Of a stretch of 64,000 bases of DNA, positions 35,971 through 44,843 are shown piece after piece. The position numbers and the translations under genes were made by a program. Below the pieces are notes generated by a model. That model made no database searches, was not told the DNA's origin, and was given only the letters and a program-made list of their open reading frames with translations. The stretch's first letter is position 1, and every line of letters begins with the position of its first letter. Source of the stretch: Chloracidobacterium sp. (GTDB taxonomy: Bacteria > Acidobacteriota > Blastocatellia > Pyrinomonadales > Pyrinomonadaceae); NCBI GenBank assembly GCA_016715795.1, contig JADJXP010000001.1, positions 987,319 through 1,051,318 on the forward strand, written 5' to 3'.

Positions 35971-38220
35971 ATGAAAAGAACAGTTAAAAAGAACAGTTAT
36001 TACGTGAGGGCCGCGATGATCGTGGCATTGCTCGCAGCGTGGGTGTCGGTCCCGTTCGTGATGAACAGTGTCAAGGCCGATGGCACTCCCGTCATCTTGG
36101 TCCACAACGCGATCCTGACATCGCCAAGCGGCAGTCCTAACCCGCACGGCGAAGCCGAGTGGCAGCTCTATCAGAGCGGAAACCGGGAGATCGAAGTCGA
36201 GGTCGAGGATCTCAGTCTCGTACAGGGAACAGTGCTCGACGCATTTGTTGACGGCAACGCGCTGGGCACGCTTACAGTTGATGACCGCCAAAAGGCTAAG
36301 CTCAAACTCCGAACCGAGAACGGCCAAACGGTGCCGGTGGTCAACAACGGTTCGACCGTTGAGGTTCGTAACGGCGGCACGATCCTTGTAAATGGTATTT
36401 TTGGCGGCGGAGGTCCGTCGCCAACGGGAACGCCGACCGGAACACCAACGGGAACGCCGACAAGCAGCCCGAGCCCGTCACCGTCGGGAACGCCGAATGG
36501 GACGCCGAGCCCGTCGCCTTCGGGCACGCCTAACGGCACACCGAGCCCGAGCCCGTCACCGTCGGGCACGCCTAACGGCACACCGAGCCCGAGCCCGTCA
36601 CCCAACGGCGGCAATCTGTTTGCCGGGCTGAGCGGCCCAACGCTGAATGGCGTTGTTCCGACGGGTTTTGGCGAATTTGAGATCCACAGCAGCCGCGTGG
36701 AACTCGAGGTTCGAGTCGATCGGATCAATCTGCCTCAGGGAACCGCTCTGGGCATAGTTGTTGACGGTGTCCTCGCGGGCAACCTGATACTTGAAGACGA
36801 TGGCGATGGCCGGCTGCGGCTTCGCAGTGACAACGGCCAGACCGTGCCCAATGTCGTGAACGGCTCAACACTCGCTGTGCGCAACGGCGGTGCGACCATA
36901 ATGACCGGGATCTTTACGGGCTTTAGCGCGACGCCGTCGCCATCACCGTCACCATCCGCATCGCCCTCGCCATCGGGAACACCGGGCGGCACGCCGAGCC
37001 CAAGTCCGAGCCCGAGCGCAAGCCCGAGCCCGTCCATGGGCCGCTTCTTTGAGTCACACCTGAACGGCAACGGCATGACGCCGCCTGTCGCTACGGCCGC
37101 AAACGGCGAACTCAAGGTGCAGATCAGTGTCGATGAGACGCAGGCAACCGTATTCGGTGAGTTTCACAATCTGTCGAGCAATCAGACCGGAGCACGCATC
37201 GAGACGGCGATCGGCTCGACCATTACGATCCGTGACCTCGGCGTGGCAGGCGGACTGAACGGCAACTTTGCCTCCGCGACCTTCGCTGTCACACCGGTTC
37301 AGGTCCAGATGCTGAGAGCAGGCCTGTGGACTGCCGTGATCACGAGCGTCAACAATCCGAACGGTGAGATCCGAGGGCTCTTCCGGCAGCAGTCGAGCGA
37401 AAGCGACTTCAACGGCGACGGCAACCACGATCTGGCCGTTTTCCGTCCGTCCACAGGTTCATGGTATGTCCAGAATCCGGCTGGCTTTATGGCCCTCGAA
37501 TTCGGCAGTGCCAATGACCGTATCGTCTCGGGCGACTACGACGGCGACGGCAAGACCGACGCCGCGATGTATCGCGATGTCGCCGGCCAAGGCGTTTGGG
37601 AGATCAAACGCAGCTCGGACGGCGGCCTTACGACGACGCAGTTCGGCCTTGCGAGCGATACGCCGGTCAGAGGTGATTTTGATGGCGACGGACGCCTCGA
37701 TCTCGCGGTATTCCGTGCCTCGACGGGCATGTGGTATATCCGCAAGAGCAATGGTACTGGCCACATCGTCACACAGTTCGGCAACTCGTCAGACAAACCG
37801 ATGGTATCGGATATGGACGGTGACGGCCGTGATGATATCGCGGTGTTCCGTGGCAGCGAAGGCAACTGGTACTGGCTCCGCAGTTCTGATGGCCAGTTCG
37901 CGGCCCGCCAGTGGGGACAGTCCGGCGATATGCCAGTGGCAGGTGATTTTGACGGCGACGGCAAGACCGACATTACCGTGTTTCGCCCGTCGAACGGCAT
38001 CTGGTACACGTGGCTTAGCTCAACGGACAACTACCGTGCAACGTACTTCGGGTTGTCGAGCGACATTCCGGTTGCCGGGAATTACGACGGTGACGGCGTG
38101 ACCGATATCGCGGTATTCCGGCCGTCAGATGGCAACTGGTACATTCTCAGGAGTGCTGACAGCAGCTTCCAGATGTTCCAATTTGGCCTCAGCGGCGATA
38201 TTCCGCTGATCGCTAAATAA
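35971..38220 (+). CDS. Exported CHRD/FG-GAP repeat surface protein
   Basis: The protein has 749 residues. A signal peptide (about 1-36, cleaved near VKADG) is followed by a beta domain (about 40-145), a Pro/Ser/Thr/Gly spacer (about 150-210), a second copy of the same beta domain (about 215-315; both share NGQTVP, NGST and VRNGG), another PSPS spacer, a CHRD domain (about 350-475), and six FG-GAP/VCBS repeats (about 479-749) with calcium-loop motifs such as DYDGDGKTD and FRPSTGSWY. It is probably a secreted or surface adhesin-like propeller. The internal duplication and spacer repeats suggest rapid length variation. Confidence 0.9.
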   Translation: MKRTVKKNSYYVRAAMIVALLAAWVSVPFVMNSVKADGTPVILVHNAILTSPSGSPNPHGEAEWQLYQSGNREIEVEVEDLSLVQGTVLDAFVDGNALGTLTVDDRQKAKLKLRTENGQTVPVVNNGSTVEVRNGGTILVNGIFGGGGPSPTGTPTGTPTGTPTSSPSPSPSGTPNGTPSPSPSGTPNGTPSPSPSPSGTPNGTPSPSPSPNGGNLFAGLSGPTLNGVVPTGFGEFEIHSSRVELEVRVDRINLPQGTALGIVVDGVLAGNLILEDDGDGRLRLRSDNGQTVPNVVNGSTLAVRNGGATIMTGIFTGFSATPSPSPSPSASPSPSGTPGGTPSPSPSPSASPSPSMGRFFESHLNGNGMTPPVATAANGELKVQISVDETQATVFGEFHNLSSNQTGARIETAIGSTITIRDLGVAGGLNGNFASATFAVTPVQVQMLRAGLWTAVITSVNNPNGEIRGLFRQQSSESDFNGDGNHDLAVFRPSTGSWYVQNPAGFMALEFGSANDRIVSGDYDGDGKTDAAMYRDVAGQGVWEIKRSSDGGLTTTQFGLASDTPVRGDFDGDGRLDLAVFRASTGMWYIRKSNGTGHIVTQFGNSSDKPMVSDMDGDGRDDIAVFRGSEGNWYWLRSSDGQFAARQWGQSGDMPVAGDFDGDGKTDITVFRPSNGIWYTWLSSTDNYRATYFGLSSDIPVAGNYDGDGVTDIAVFRPSDGNWYILRSADSSFQMFQFGLSGDIPLIAK
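36420..36608 (+). repeat. In-gene repeats encoding the PSPSGTPNG spacer
   Basis: Tandem near-identical units of about 39-48 bases encode Pro-Ser-Pro-Ser-Gly-Thr-Pro-Asn-Gly-type spacer in the CHRD/FG-GAP gene. A second, smaller run lies near 36940-37035. These are coding low-complexity repeats, prone to slippage, not an independent element. Confidence 0.85.
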
Positions 38221-38230
38221 AAAGAAGATT

Positions 38231-38256
38231 GGCGGCCCCGATCTGTCGGGGCCGCC
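38231..38256. terminator. Bidirectional-type terminator hairpin
   Basis: A perfect 11-bp GC-rich stem, GGCGGCCCCGA (38231-38241) with TCGGGGCCGCC (38246-38256), and a 4-base loop lie 11 bases after the surface-protein stop. The T-rich tail lies on the minus-strand side (CTTCTTTTTATT), so it may best stop minus-strand transcripts from the DinB gene while also ending the plus-strand unit. Confidence 0.75.
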
Positions 38257-38351
38257 GTCATTGACAACCAGAGGTGGCTTGACGCCATCGAATATCATGC
38301 ATCGGGTATGCCACTAGCCACTCCGCTATGATGAATCAGTCCGATGCTTTT

Positions 38352-38387
38352 ATCCCCGGTTGAACCACCCTCCGTTCGGCCGGGGAT
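38352..38387. terminator. Possible second hairpin between convergent genes
   Basis: Arms ATCCCCGG (38352-38359) and CCGGGGAT (38380-38387) enclose a 20-base loop, followed by CTTTCATT. It is weaker than the hairpin at 38231 because of the large loop. Confidence 0.4.
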
Positions 38388-38390
38388 CTT

Positions 38391-38930
38391 TCATTGCCTT
38401 ATCAGGCCGATGACGCGCTCGATCTGCTCGGTGTGCCGCCGCTCGTGAAGCCCTGCCATGACCAGCCATTCACCGGCGTTGATCTCGCCAAAGAAAGGAT
38501 GTGGAAACGTGTGACCGGAGAGGTCATAGCTTTCGAGGTCGCCCTGCATGGCATCGAGCGTCACGCCTGTTTCCTTCATCTTCTCCAGCGAATCTGCTAT
38601 CGGGACATCTCCGGTAGGCTGGACGCGTTCTGGAGCCTCAATGCGGGTGACTGCGACCTCGGCCGCGCGCTGGCCAAACTGCGAACCGACGCCAAAGCTG
38701 CCGTCCGACGGCTTGCCATCGGCCTTTGCCGCATTCAGCAGGCGTTCGCAGATGCGGGCTGTGCCGTATTCGACCATCCACAAGTGCTCGACGATGTGCC
38801 GGACCGACCATTTTTCGCCATCCGGAATGGCGGAGGCCTCTTCATCCGTGATCTCGCCAAGCACGTCGAGCAGGCGGCTGCGGATCCTTCTGTTGGCCGA
38901 ATAGATATCGGCGATAGATGTATATCTCAT
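38391..38930 (-). CDS. DinB-family protein
   Basis: The protein has 179 residues. VRHIVEHLWMVEYG in the second helix and MAGLHERRHTEQIERVIGLIR at the C-terminus give the three metal-ligand histidines of the DinB_2 fold. The function may be thiol transfer or unknown. It lies just downstream of the beta-propeller lipoprotein gene's start region on the other side (1-base gap with that gene's stop) and converges on the FG-GAP gene. Confidence 0.83.
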   Translation of the reverse strand: MRYTSIADIYSANRRIRSRLLDVLGEITDEEASAIPDGEKWSVRHIVEHLWMVEYGTARICERLLNAAKADGKPSDGSFGVGSQFGQRAAEVAVTRIEAPERVQPTGDVPIADSLEKMKETGVTLDAMQGDLESYDLSGHTFPHPFFGEINAGEWLVMAGLHERRHTEQIERVIGLIRQ

Positions 38931-38931
38931 G

Positions 38932-40287
38932 CTATTTAGCAGCCTGCGCCGGCTGCTGACTGAGGATCAGGCGATGCCAACGTGCAAAGCCGAGCGATGT
39001 ATCGGGTTCGCCGATCTTCTGGAGCGTGAGCGTCGTCTTAAAGTAGAGAATGCTCTCTGCATTCCACGCCATTTCAGAGATCGGGCCGAGCGAGCGAAGC
39101 TCGCGGATGTCAGGCAGCGTTGTCAACGGCTCTTCCTGGCCATTCGACGGCTGGCCTGTCGAGCCGCGGTCATAGGCATGTGACGACAAGAGCAACGGCA
39201 GACGCAGCGGGATCGCAGCCTGCGTCGGGCTGGTGCCGACTGCGTCATAGATCCTGATCTGAGCGTCGAACGTGGCCGGAAGCTTTACGTCGGTCGGATT
39301 GACCGAGCGTGAGAATGCAGCGGCGACCTTTGTCGAATCCGGCGACCAGACCGGCTTGACGGCGGTGCCGGCATCATCGAGTCGTCGCTCGCGGCCATTT
39401 TTTTCGACAACTCTCAGCCTGCCCACCGAAGGCCTGACCGTCACAGGCGGCGGAGCCGTTTCCGTTTTTGGTTTGGGCGTCGGCGTGGCCTGCGCGGGGC
39501 GTGTTTCGAATGCCTGATATTCGCGTGCCGTCGTCGCAAGTGCGGCGAGCATCGTACTGTCAGGCGACCACACGAAGTAAAAGTACTTGAGGCCGTCATT
39601 CGTCGTCAACGCCTTTAGTCCATTACCGTCAGTCCCGCAAATATATATCTGCTCCGTCGCGAACGTGAGCACGCCTGATGCCGGCGGCGGCGTCGGCAAC
39701 GGCGAAGGCGACGGTTCAGCCGCGGGCTCAGGTGCCGTATTGCCCAGCACTTCAGATTCAGGGATCGCGGCCGCCGCCGGGACGGTGCCGCTTTCGCTTC
39801 TTTCGGATGCCTCCGGCAAAAGCGTTCGCGTCTTTGCGGCGAATGCAACGGCAGACGAGTCCGGAGACCAGACGATCGCCTCGGGCCATGCCACTGACAT
39901 AGCCTCCGGCGTTATTTGCTTCAGAACTTTGCCGTCCGGCAGGTACATATCGAGGCGATACTCGTCTGCCGGATCTGACAGGCGATGGTAGATCGCCAAG
40001 ACCGACTTCTCATCGGGTGCCGAGAGCGTGCGATCGAGGATCTCGGCCGGGCGTCGTCCGTCGAAGTCAGCCTGTACGGCCGCGTTCCGGACGGATGCAG
40101 CCGTCTGGGCCGCGTCAACACCGGGCGGAGGCACGTCAGCCTCATACTTATAATTCAACCGGACGGACGGCACGTCAGCGAGCGTTGAGACCGTGTTGTT
40201 CTCGGTCGGGCGTTGGCCGCCCGGGCAGCCCGTCAAGAACAGCAAAAATAGGATGATGGCCGCGATCGGCGGGCGAAAGACGTGCAT
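38932..40287 (-). CDS. TolB/WD40-like beta-propeller lipoprotein
   Basis: I start at ATG 40287 (MHVFRPPIAAIILFLLFLTGC), giving 451 residues with a clear lipobox LTGC. The in-frame start at 40308 would add 7 residues. Three WSPDS repeats (IVWSPDSSAVAFAAK, FVWSPDSTMLAAL, PVWSPDSTKVAAAF) indicate a PD40/TolB-type propeller. Between them are Pro/Thr/Ala-rich linkers. It is probably periplasmic and anchored to a membrane, and its binding partner is unknown. Confidence 0.82.
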   Translation of the reverse strand: MHVFRPPIAAIILFLLFLTGCPGGQRPTENNTVSTLADVPSVRLNYKYEADVPPPGVDAAQTAASVRNAAVQADFDGRRPAEILDRTLSAPDEKSVLAIYHRLSDPADEYRLDMYLPDGKVLKQITPEAMSVAWPEAIVWSPDSSAVAFAAKTRTLLPEASERSESGTVPAAAAIPESEVLGNTAPEPAAEPSPSPLPTPPPASGVLTFATEQIYICGTDGNGLKALTTNDGLKYFYFVWSPDSTMLAALATTAREYQAFETRPAQATPTPKPKTETAPPPVTVRPSVGRLRVVEKNGRERRLDDAGTAVKPVWSPDSTKVAAAFSRSVNPTDVKLPATFDAQIRIYDAVGTSPTQAAIPLRLPLLLSSHAYDRGSTGQPSNGQEEPLTTLPDIRELRSLGPISEMAWNAESILYFKTTLTLQKIGEPDTSLGFARWHRLILSQQPAQAAK

Positions 40288-40411
40288 ACGGTGGCGGATC
40301 GGCACCACGGGCCGTTTTCTTTGAGCCGACCCGAGATGATATCGTAACTAGTCAGCTATCTTACTATATCTGGGCATCCTAAGCCGACAATGCCCCACCA
40401 AACACTACGAG

Positions 40412-41677
40412 ATGCAGTCTGCAGAGAATCAGGAACCGGTCAAGGACAAATTCTTCACCGGCCCGCTCATCCTGATCTTTACGACGATCTTTATTGACCT
40501 CATCGGCTTTGGGATGGTCATCCCGATCCTGCCGTTCTATTCGCAGGCGGAACCGTTCGGGGCCTCGCCTTTCGTAATTGGCCTGTTGGTCGCGATCTAT
40601 TCGTGGATGCAGTTCTTCTTTACGCCGGTGCTTGGCGTGCTGTCCGATAAGTATGGCCGCCGGCCGGTACTTTTTGTCAGCTTGCTCGGCTCGGCGCTTG
40701 GTTATTTTGTCATCGGCTTTGCACATTCGCTGTTACTTGTCTTTGTGGGCCGCATCATCAGCGGCATTACGGGCGGCAGCATCTCGACCGCACAGGCGTA
40801 TATCGCCGACGTTACGACAAAAGAGAACCGCGCACGCGGCATGGGGCTTTTTGGGGCGGCATTCGGCCTCGGATTCATCCTCGGCCCCGCTCTTGCCGGC
40901 ATCCTGAGCAAATACGGCATACAGGTGCCGTTTTACTTTGCGGCTGCGCTCTCCCTGCTGAATGCCGTGGCCGTCTATTTCATCCTTCCCGAATCGCTCA
41001 AGCCTGAGCACCGTTCGGCGGGGACGCCGCAGCAGGGTCGCATCGCCGGAGCCCTCGAAACGCTGCGTGAACCGCACTTTCGCATGATCGCCGTCACCTA
41101 TTTTATTCTCATCACGGCGTTCTCGATCATGACCTACGCCTTTGTGCTGTTTACCGAATTTATCTTTGGCTACAACGCGGAGCAGAACGGCTATCTGTTT
41201 GCCTATGTCGGCGGTATCGCGATCATCATGCAGGGCGTCGTATTTGGCGTCGCGGCACGCCGATTTGGCGAGGCGCGCCTCGCGGCCTTCGGCTGTCTCG
41301 TGCTGAGTGCCAGCCTCTTTGCGATGCCTTACACGTCGCCCGGTACCGGCGGCCTTCTGGGCCTGCTTGCGGTTTCGACGTTCCTGTCGTTCGGGAATGC
41401 GTTTGCGACGCCGGCCCTCAACAGCCTCGCATCAAAGAATGCGGCCGCTCACCAACAGGGCCGGGCGATGGGCGTGATGCAATCGGGTGCCAGCCTTGCC
41501 AGGGCTCTCGGCCCGACGATTGGCGGGATACTCCTCAATAATTCGGTGAATAAGGTTGACCGTTTTACGGTCTTCAGAACGTATTGGACGGCCGCCGCGA
41601 TCATGTTCACGGCATTTCTTGCGGCGATCTGGTTCCTCCGGACGGCGAAGAGAGAACGACGCGACAGCGCATTTTAG
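40412..41677 (+). CDS. MFS transporter, TetA-like
   Basis: The protein has 421 residues with 12 predicted transmembrane helices. The MFS motif A between helices 2 and 3 is LGVLSDKYGRRPVLF, and motif C-type sequence AFGLGFILGPALAG is in helix 5, as in the DHA1 drug:H+ antiporter group (TetA, class B/C style). It may export a drug or metabolite, and substrate specificity is not predictable. It overlaps the stop of the convergent histidine kinase by 4 bases. Confidence 0.9.
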   Translation: MQSAENQEPVKDKFFTGPLILIFTTIFIDLIGFGMVIPILPFYSQAEPFGASPFVIGLLVAIYSWMQFFFTPVLGVLSDKYGRRPVLFVSLLGSALGYFVIGFAHSLLLVFVGRIISGITGGSISTAQAYIADVTTKENRARGMGLFGAAFGLGFILGPALAGILSKYGIQVPFYFAAALSLLNAVAVYFILPESLKPEHRSAGTPQQGRIAGALETLREPHFRMIAVTYFILITAFSIMTYAFVLFTEFIFGYNAEQNGYLFAYVGGIAIIMQGVVFGVAARRFGEARLAAFGCLVLSASLFAMPYTSPGTGGLLGLLAVSTFLSFGNAFATPALNSLASKNAAAHQQGRAMGVMQSGASLARALGPTIGGILLNNSVNKVDRFTVFRTYWTAAAIMFTAFLAAIWFLRTAKRERRDSAF

Positions 41678-44655
41678 CTCACGGCGAGTTGGCGGCCGTT
41701 CTGCGGCATTCTCGAAAATACCAGCCTGAAGGTCGTGCCCTGGCCATCGCGGCTGATGGCCTCGATCGATCCGTTGTGCTCCTGGACGATACCGTAGGTC
41801 ACGGCGAGGCCGAGGCCGGTGCCGTTTCCGACTTCTTTGGTCGTAAAGAATGGATCAAAGACCTTGGCGAGGTTCTCAGCCGGGATGCCCTCGCCGGTGT
41901 CGGTGACCTCAACCACAAGATCGCCTCTCTCGTCGATCCTCGTGAGCAGTGTGATCGTCCCGCCGCCGATCATGGCGTCACGCGCGTTGATGATGAGATT
42001 TGTAAATACTTGCTGCAGTTTTCCGGCACTGCCGTTGATGCTGTGCGGGTCGGACGTGTAGTCCTTGATGATCTCAATGTTGGATTTGCGAAGCTGAGGC
42101 TCGAGCAGTTGGAGCGTATCATTAAGCAGCTTCTCGATCTCGATCTCGGCGAACTCCTCCGAGTTGCCGGTGCGTGAGAAATTGAGCAGATTGCCGACGA
42201 TGTTTGATGCGCGGTCGGTCTGCCGCTGCATCTTTTGAAGCAGAGCGTGCTTGGGGTCGGTCTCCGGGATCATGCCGAGCAGCATCTGCGTGTAGCTCGA
42301 GACGCCTGTAAGCGGCGTGTTCACCTCATGGGCGACACCGGCGGCAAGCAGGCCAATGCTCGAGAGCTTCTCGCTCTGCTGCAGCGTCTCTTCGAGCTTG
42401 ACGCGCGAGCTGACATTCTCGAGCACAATGATCGCCCCGGTCTGCTGATTTGATACCGAACGCAGCGGCGCGACGGCAACGTTCAGGATGAGTGGCCGCC
42501 CCGCCTTGTCTGCGGTATGCATTTTGTAGGCATTGCGGATCTCGGTGAGGTGCCATCGGGATTTGCCCAGTATGCTCTCGATATTCAGTGCGAAGTCCGC
42601 GTCGAACACCTCATTGACCGGCCGCCCCACCGCCTCATCACGCACGAGGCCCATCATCTCTTCAAATGTCGAATTACACCGCGTGATCTGCCCGTTCTCA
42701 TCCACAGCAAGCAGCCCGACATTCACCGATTCGACAATAGATTCATTGAACTCCTTTAGCAGGGCCAATTCTTCCGTGTGCTCTCGCTGCTGGCCGTAGA
42801 GCCTGCTGTTCTCTATGGCGACGGCGATATAGCCCGAGATCGTCCTCAGTATCTCTAGATCCTCGCTCGACAGCAGCGAGCCGTCGCGGGCACGCCCGAG
42901 GCCGATAACGGCGACCATCTTGCCGCCGACCACGCACGGAACGAAGTAATGCAGTTCCTGTCGAACGACCGCTTTGCCGTTGCCGTTCTTTCCGTTCGTG
43001 TCGCCATTCGCCGCCTCGGCGTCGGGGCGGTCAAATTCATCGGCGCGAACAACGCCCGTGGCTGCCGATTTCTGCCTGACCATCGTGCGGAAATCCGCCG
43101 GCATGCGAAACTCCTCGCCAAGGCCCGCCGAGCGCGAGAGACGGTAGTGTTCCGTGGCAGATTCGTCCTCGATAAAGACAGCCGCCTTCTCGACGTCAAG
43201 AACTTGTCTGAGCCGCTCGATCAGTCCGTCAAGCAGCGGATCGAGTGCGGTCGTCGCCGAGAGCGTCTTGCCAAAGTCAAGCAGGCCCTGCCTAAGGTCG
43301 TATCGCTCGCCGTAAAAGAAGCGGTCGGCGCGTTCCTGCAGAAACTTCTTGAGCGGTTCGCTCAGCATCACGATCACTCCCATTGCCACGATGGCAATGA
43401 CCGCCCGCAGCGTGATCTCGGTCGTCGACAGGTTGTTGCCGACAGCGAAGAACACCAGCCCCAATGCGACGGCGCCGATCATCATCGCTATCGCAAGCGT
43501 CGTCAGCGCATAAACAAGGGCCCGGCGGACGACCACGTCAACGTCCATCAGCCGGTACCGGACGACCGAGTGGCCAAAGCTCAGGGGTATCAAGGCCAGC
43601 GGCAGCGTGGTGATCGCCGTGCTGAAGTTATCGTTCGGTATCGAGATCGCAAGGCGTTCGACGAGCTGCATAGTCGCGATCGGGGCGATCGCCGCAATCG
43701 TGCCCCACATCGCCCATTTGAGGCGTTGGCGAACTACCGGCTGCCGGCTCTTGAACACGCGCCATACCAGAATGCCTGCACCTATCGAGACCCCAACGAC
43801 GAAATGATAGAAATTGAACCGGAAAAGCCAGCCGAACAGGTCGTATTGGTCGCTCAGCCGGGCCATGAACTCACTTAGGCCGGTTGCCGGAAAGATCTGC
43901 GGAAAGATCGACACAAAGACCAGCACGGCGGAAAAGGCCGCGGCGGGCACGTAGAGAACAAAAGTTTTCCACCGTTCGCTCGAGAAAACAGCACTCCTGA
44001 CCGGATATCTAATACAGAAATGCAGAAACAGCGGGACGAACAGGGCCAACGCCATGTTATCGAGCAGGTCGATCGCCAGGTCAAAATCTCGTCCGAGGCC
44101 GATCGCGCGGTATGCGTGAAATACGAATGCCGTCAGGCACACCGTGGCAAAATGCAGTATGAAAGGCGACCGGCTGCCCTGTTTGAAAAGCACAAAGACG
44201 CCGACGGAAAGCCAGACCACGCCAACGATGGCGAGAAAGATGATCGATGGCGTCCACCGCGGCACCGAGTCGATGTGGCGCAGGTCCGCAAAGTAGTAAT
44301 TATTGGCAAACGAATAGCTCGGCCGCTGATAGTAGTAGGTGAGATTGCCGTCAACGCCCGCGGCGTCCAGATAGATCTGAACATCAGCGGGTGAGGTGAC
44401 CTCCTCGGTGCGTTCTCCGTCGAGGCCGATGCCGATCAGCCGGTCACCAACCGCAATGCCCGCCCTCGAACCGGCGAATCCGGCGATTACCTTGTCCGCA
44501 TAGACGCCGTCGGCATGGAGCGTCCATCTGACGCCATCGGTCGGCGGCAGATTCTGAAATGCCCTCTGCGAGAAGTTCAGGGCCCCGGCGGTGACCAGCA
44601 AGACAGCCGCAAGCAGCCACACCAGGCTCCAACTTGTCAGCATCTTCTCTTTCAT
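41674..44655 (-). CDS. Large membrane sensor histidine kinase (PDZ-like/7TM/GAF/PAS)
   Basis: I start at ATG 44655 (MKEKMLTSWSLVWLL), giving 993 residues. The longer frame to 44712 adds 19 unlikely residues. The order is a signal-anchor helix, a PDZ-like extracytoplasmic segment (about 50-95, GFAGSRAGIAVGDRLIGI), about eight membrane helices (about 145-420), a GAF domain (about 480-640), a PAS domain (about 655-760), HisKA with phospho-acceptor His776 in AAGVAHEVNTPL, and HATPase with GTGLGLAVTYGIV. Its output regulator is not adjacent, since orphan NtrC-type regulators lie elsewhere in the window. The HisKA sequence fits NtrB-like kinases of sigma-54 systems. Confidence 0.93.
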   Translation of the reverse strand: MKEKMLTSWSLVWLLAAVLLVTAGALNFSQRAFQNLPPTDGVRWTLHADGVYADKVIAGFAGSRAGIAVGDRLIGIGLDGERTEEVTSPADVQIYLDAAGVDGNLTYYYQRPSYSFANNYYFADLRHIDSVPRWTPSIIFLAIVGVVWLSVGVFVLFKQGSRSPFILHFATVCLTAFVFHAYRAIGLGRDFDLAIDLLDNMALALFVPLFLHFCIRYPVRSAVFSSERWKTFVLYVPAAAFSAVLVFVSIFPQIFPATGLSEFMARLSDQYDLFGWLFRFNFYHFVVGVSIGAGILVWRVFKSRQPVVRQRLKWAMWGTIAAIAPIATMQLVERLAISIPNDNFSTAITTLPLALIPLSFGHSVVRYRLMDVDVVVRRALVYALTTLAIAMMIGAVALGLVFFAVGNNLSTTEITLRAVIAIVAMGVIVMLSEPLKKFLQERADRFFYGERYDLRQGLLDFGKTLSATTALDPLLDGLIERLRQVLDVEKAAVFIEDESATEHYRLSRSAGLGEEFRMPADFRTMVRQKSAATGVVRADEFDRPDAEAANGDTNGKNGNGKAVVRQELHYFVPCVVGGKMVAVIGLGRARDGSLLSSEDLEILRTISGYIAVAIENSRLYGQQREHTEELALLKEFNESIVESVNVGLLAVDENGQITRCNSTFEEMMGLVRDEAVGRPVNEVFDADFALNIESILGKSRWHLTEIRNAYKMHTADKAGRPLILNVAVAPLRSVSNQQTGAIIVLENVSSRVKLEETLQQSEKLSSIGLLAAGVAHEVNTPLTGVSSYTQMLLGMIPETDPKHALLQKMQRQTDRASNIVGNLLNFSRTGNSEEFAEIEIEKLLNDTLQLLEPQLRKSNIEIIKDYTSDPHSINGSAGKLQQVFTNLIINARDAMIGGGTITLLTRIDERGDLVVEVTDTGEGIPAENLAKVFDPFFTTKEVGNGTGLGLAVTYGIVQEHNGSIEAISRDGQGTTFRLVFSRMPQNGRQLAVS

Positions 44656-44843
44656 GACATCGAGGCAAACTTCACCGGTTGAATTTATGACGCAAAATGC
44701 GTTCCAATGCACCCGGCGCTACTGCCGGCAAAAAATGCCCATTTTGGGGCACAATTCCGCAGCCGGGCCTCAGCGCGCCGTTCTCAATATACGATCTATA
44801 CGACAAATTGCTTAGAATCCGAGAATTTGGATGTCCGGTCGAG

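Noticed and set aside
36420..36608. CRISPR-like array
   Set aside because: The repeats are in frame within a coding Pro/Ser/Thr spacer and there are no unique spacers.
42949..43878. A 309-codon plus-strand open frame opposite the sensor kinase
   Set aside because: It is antisense to membrane and GAF domains with clear motifs on the minus strand.
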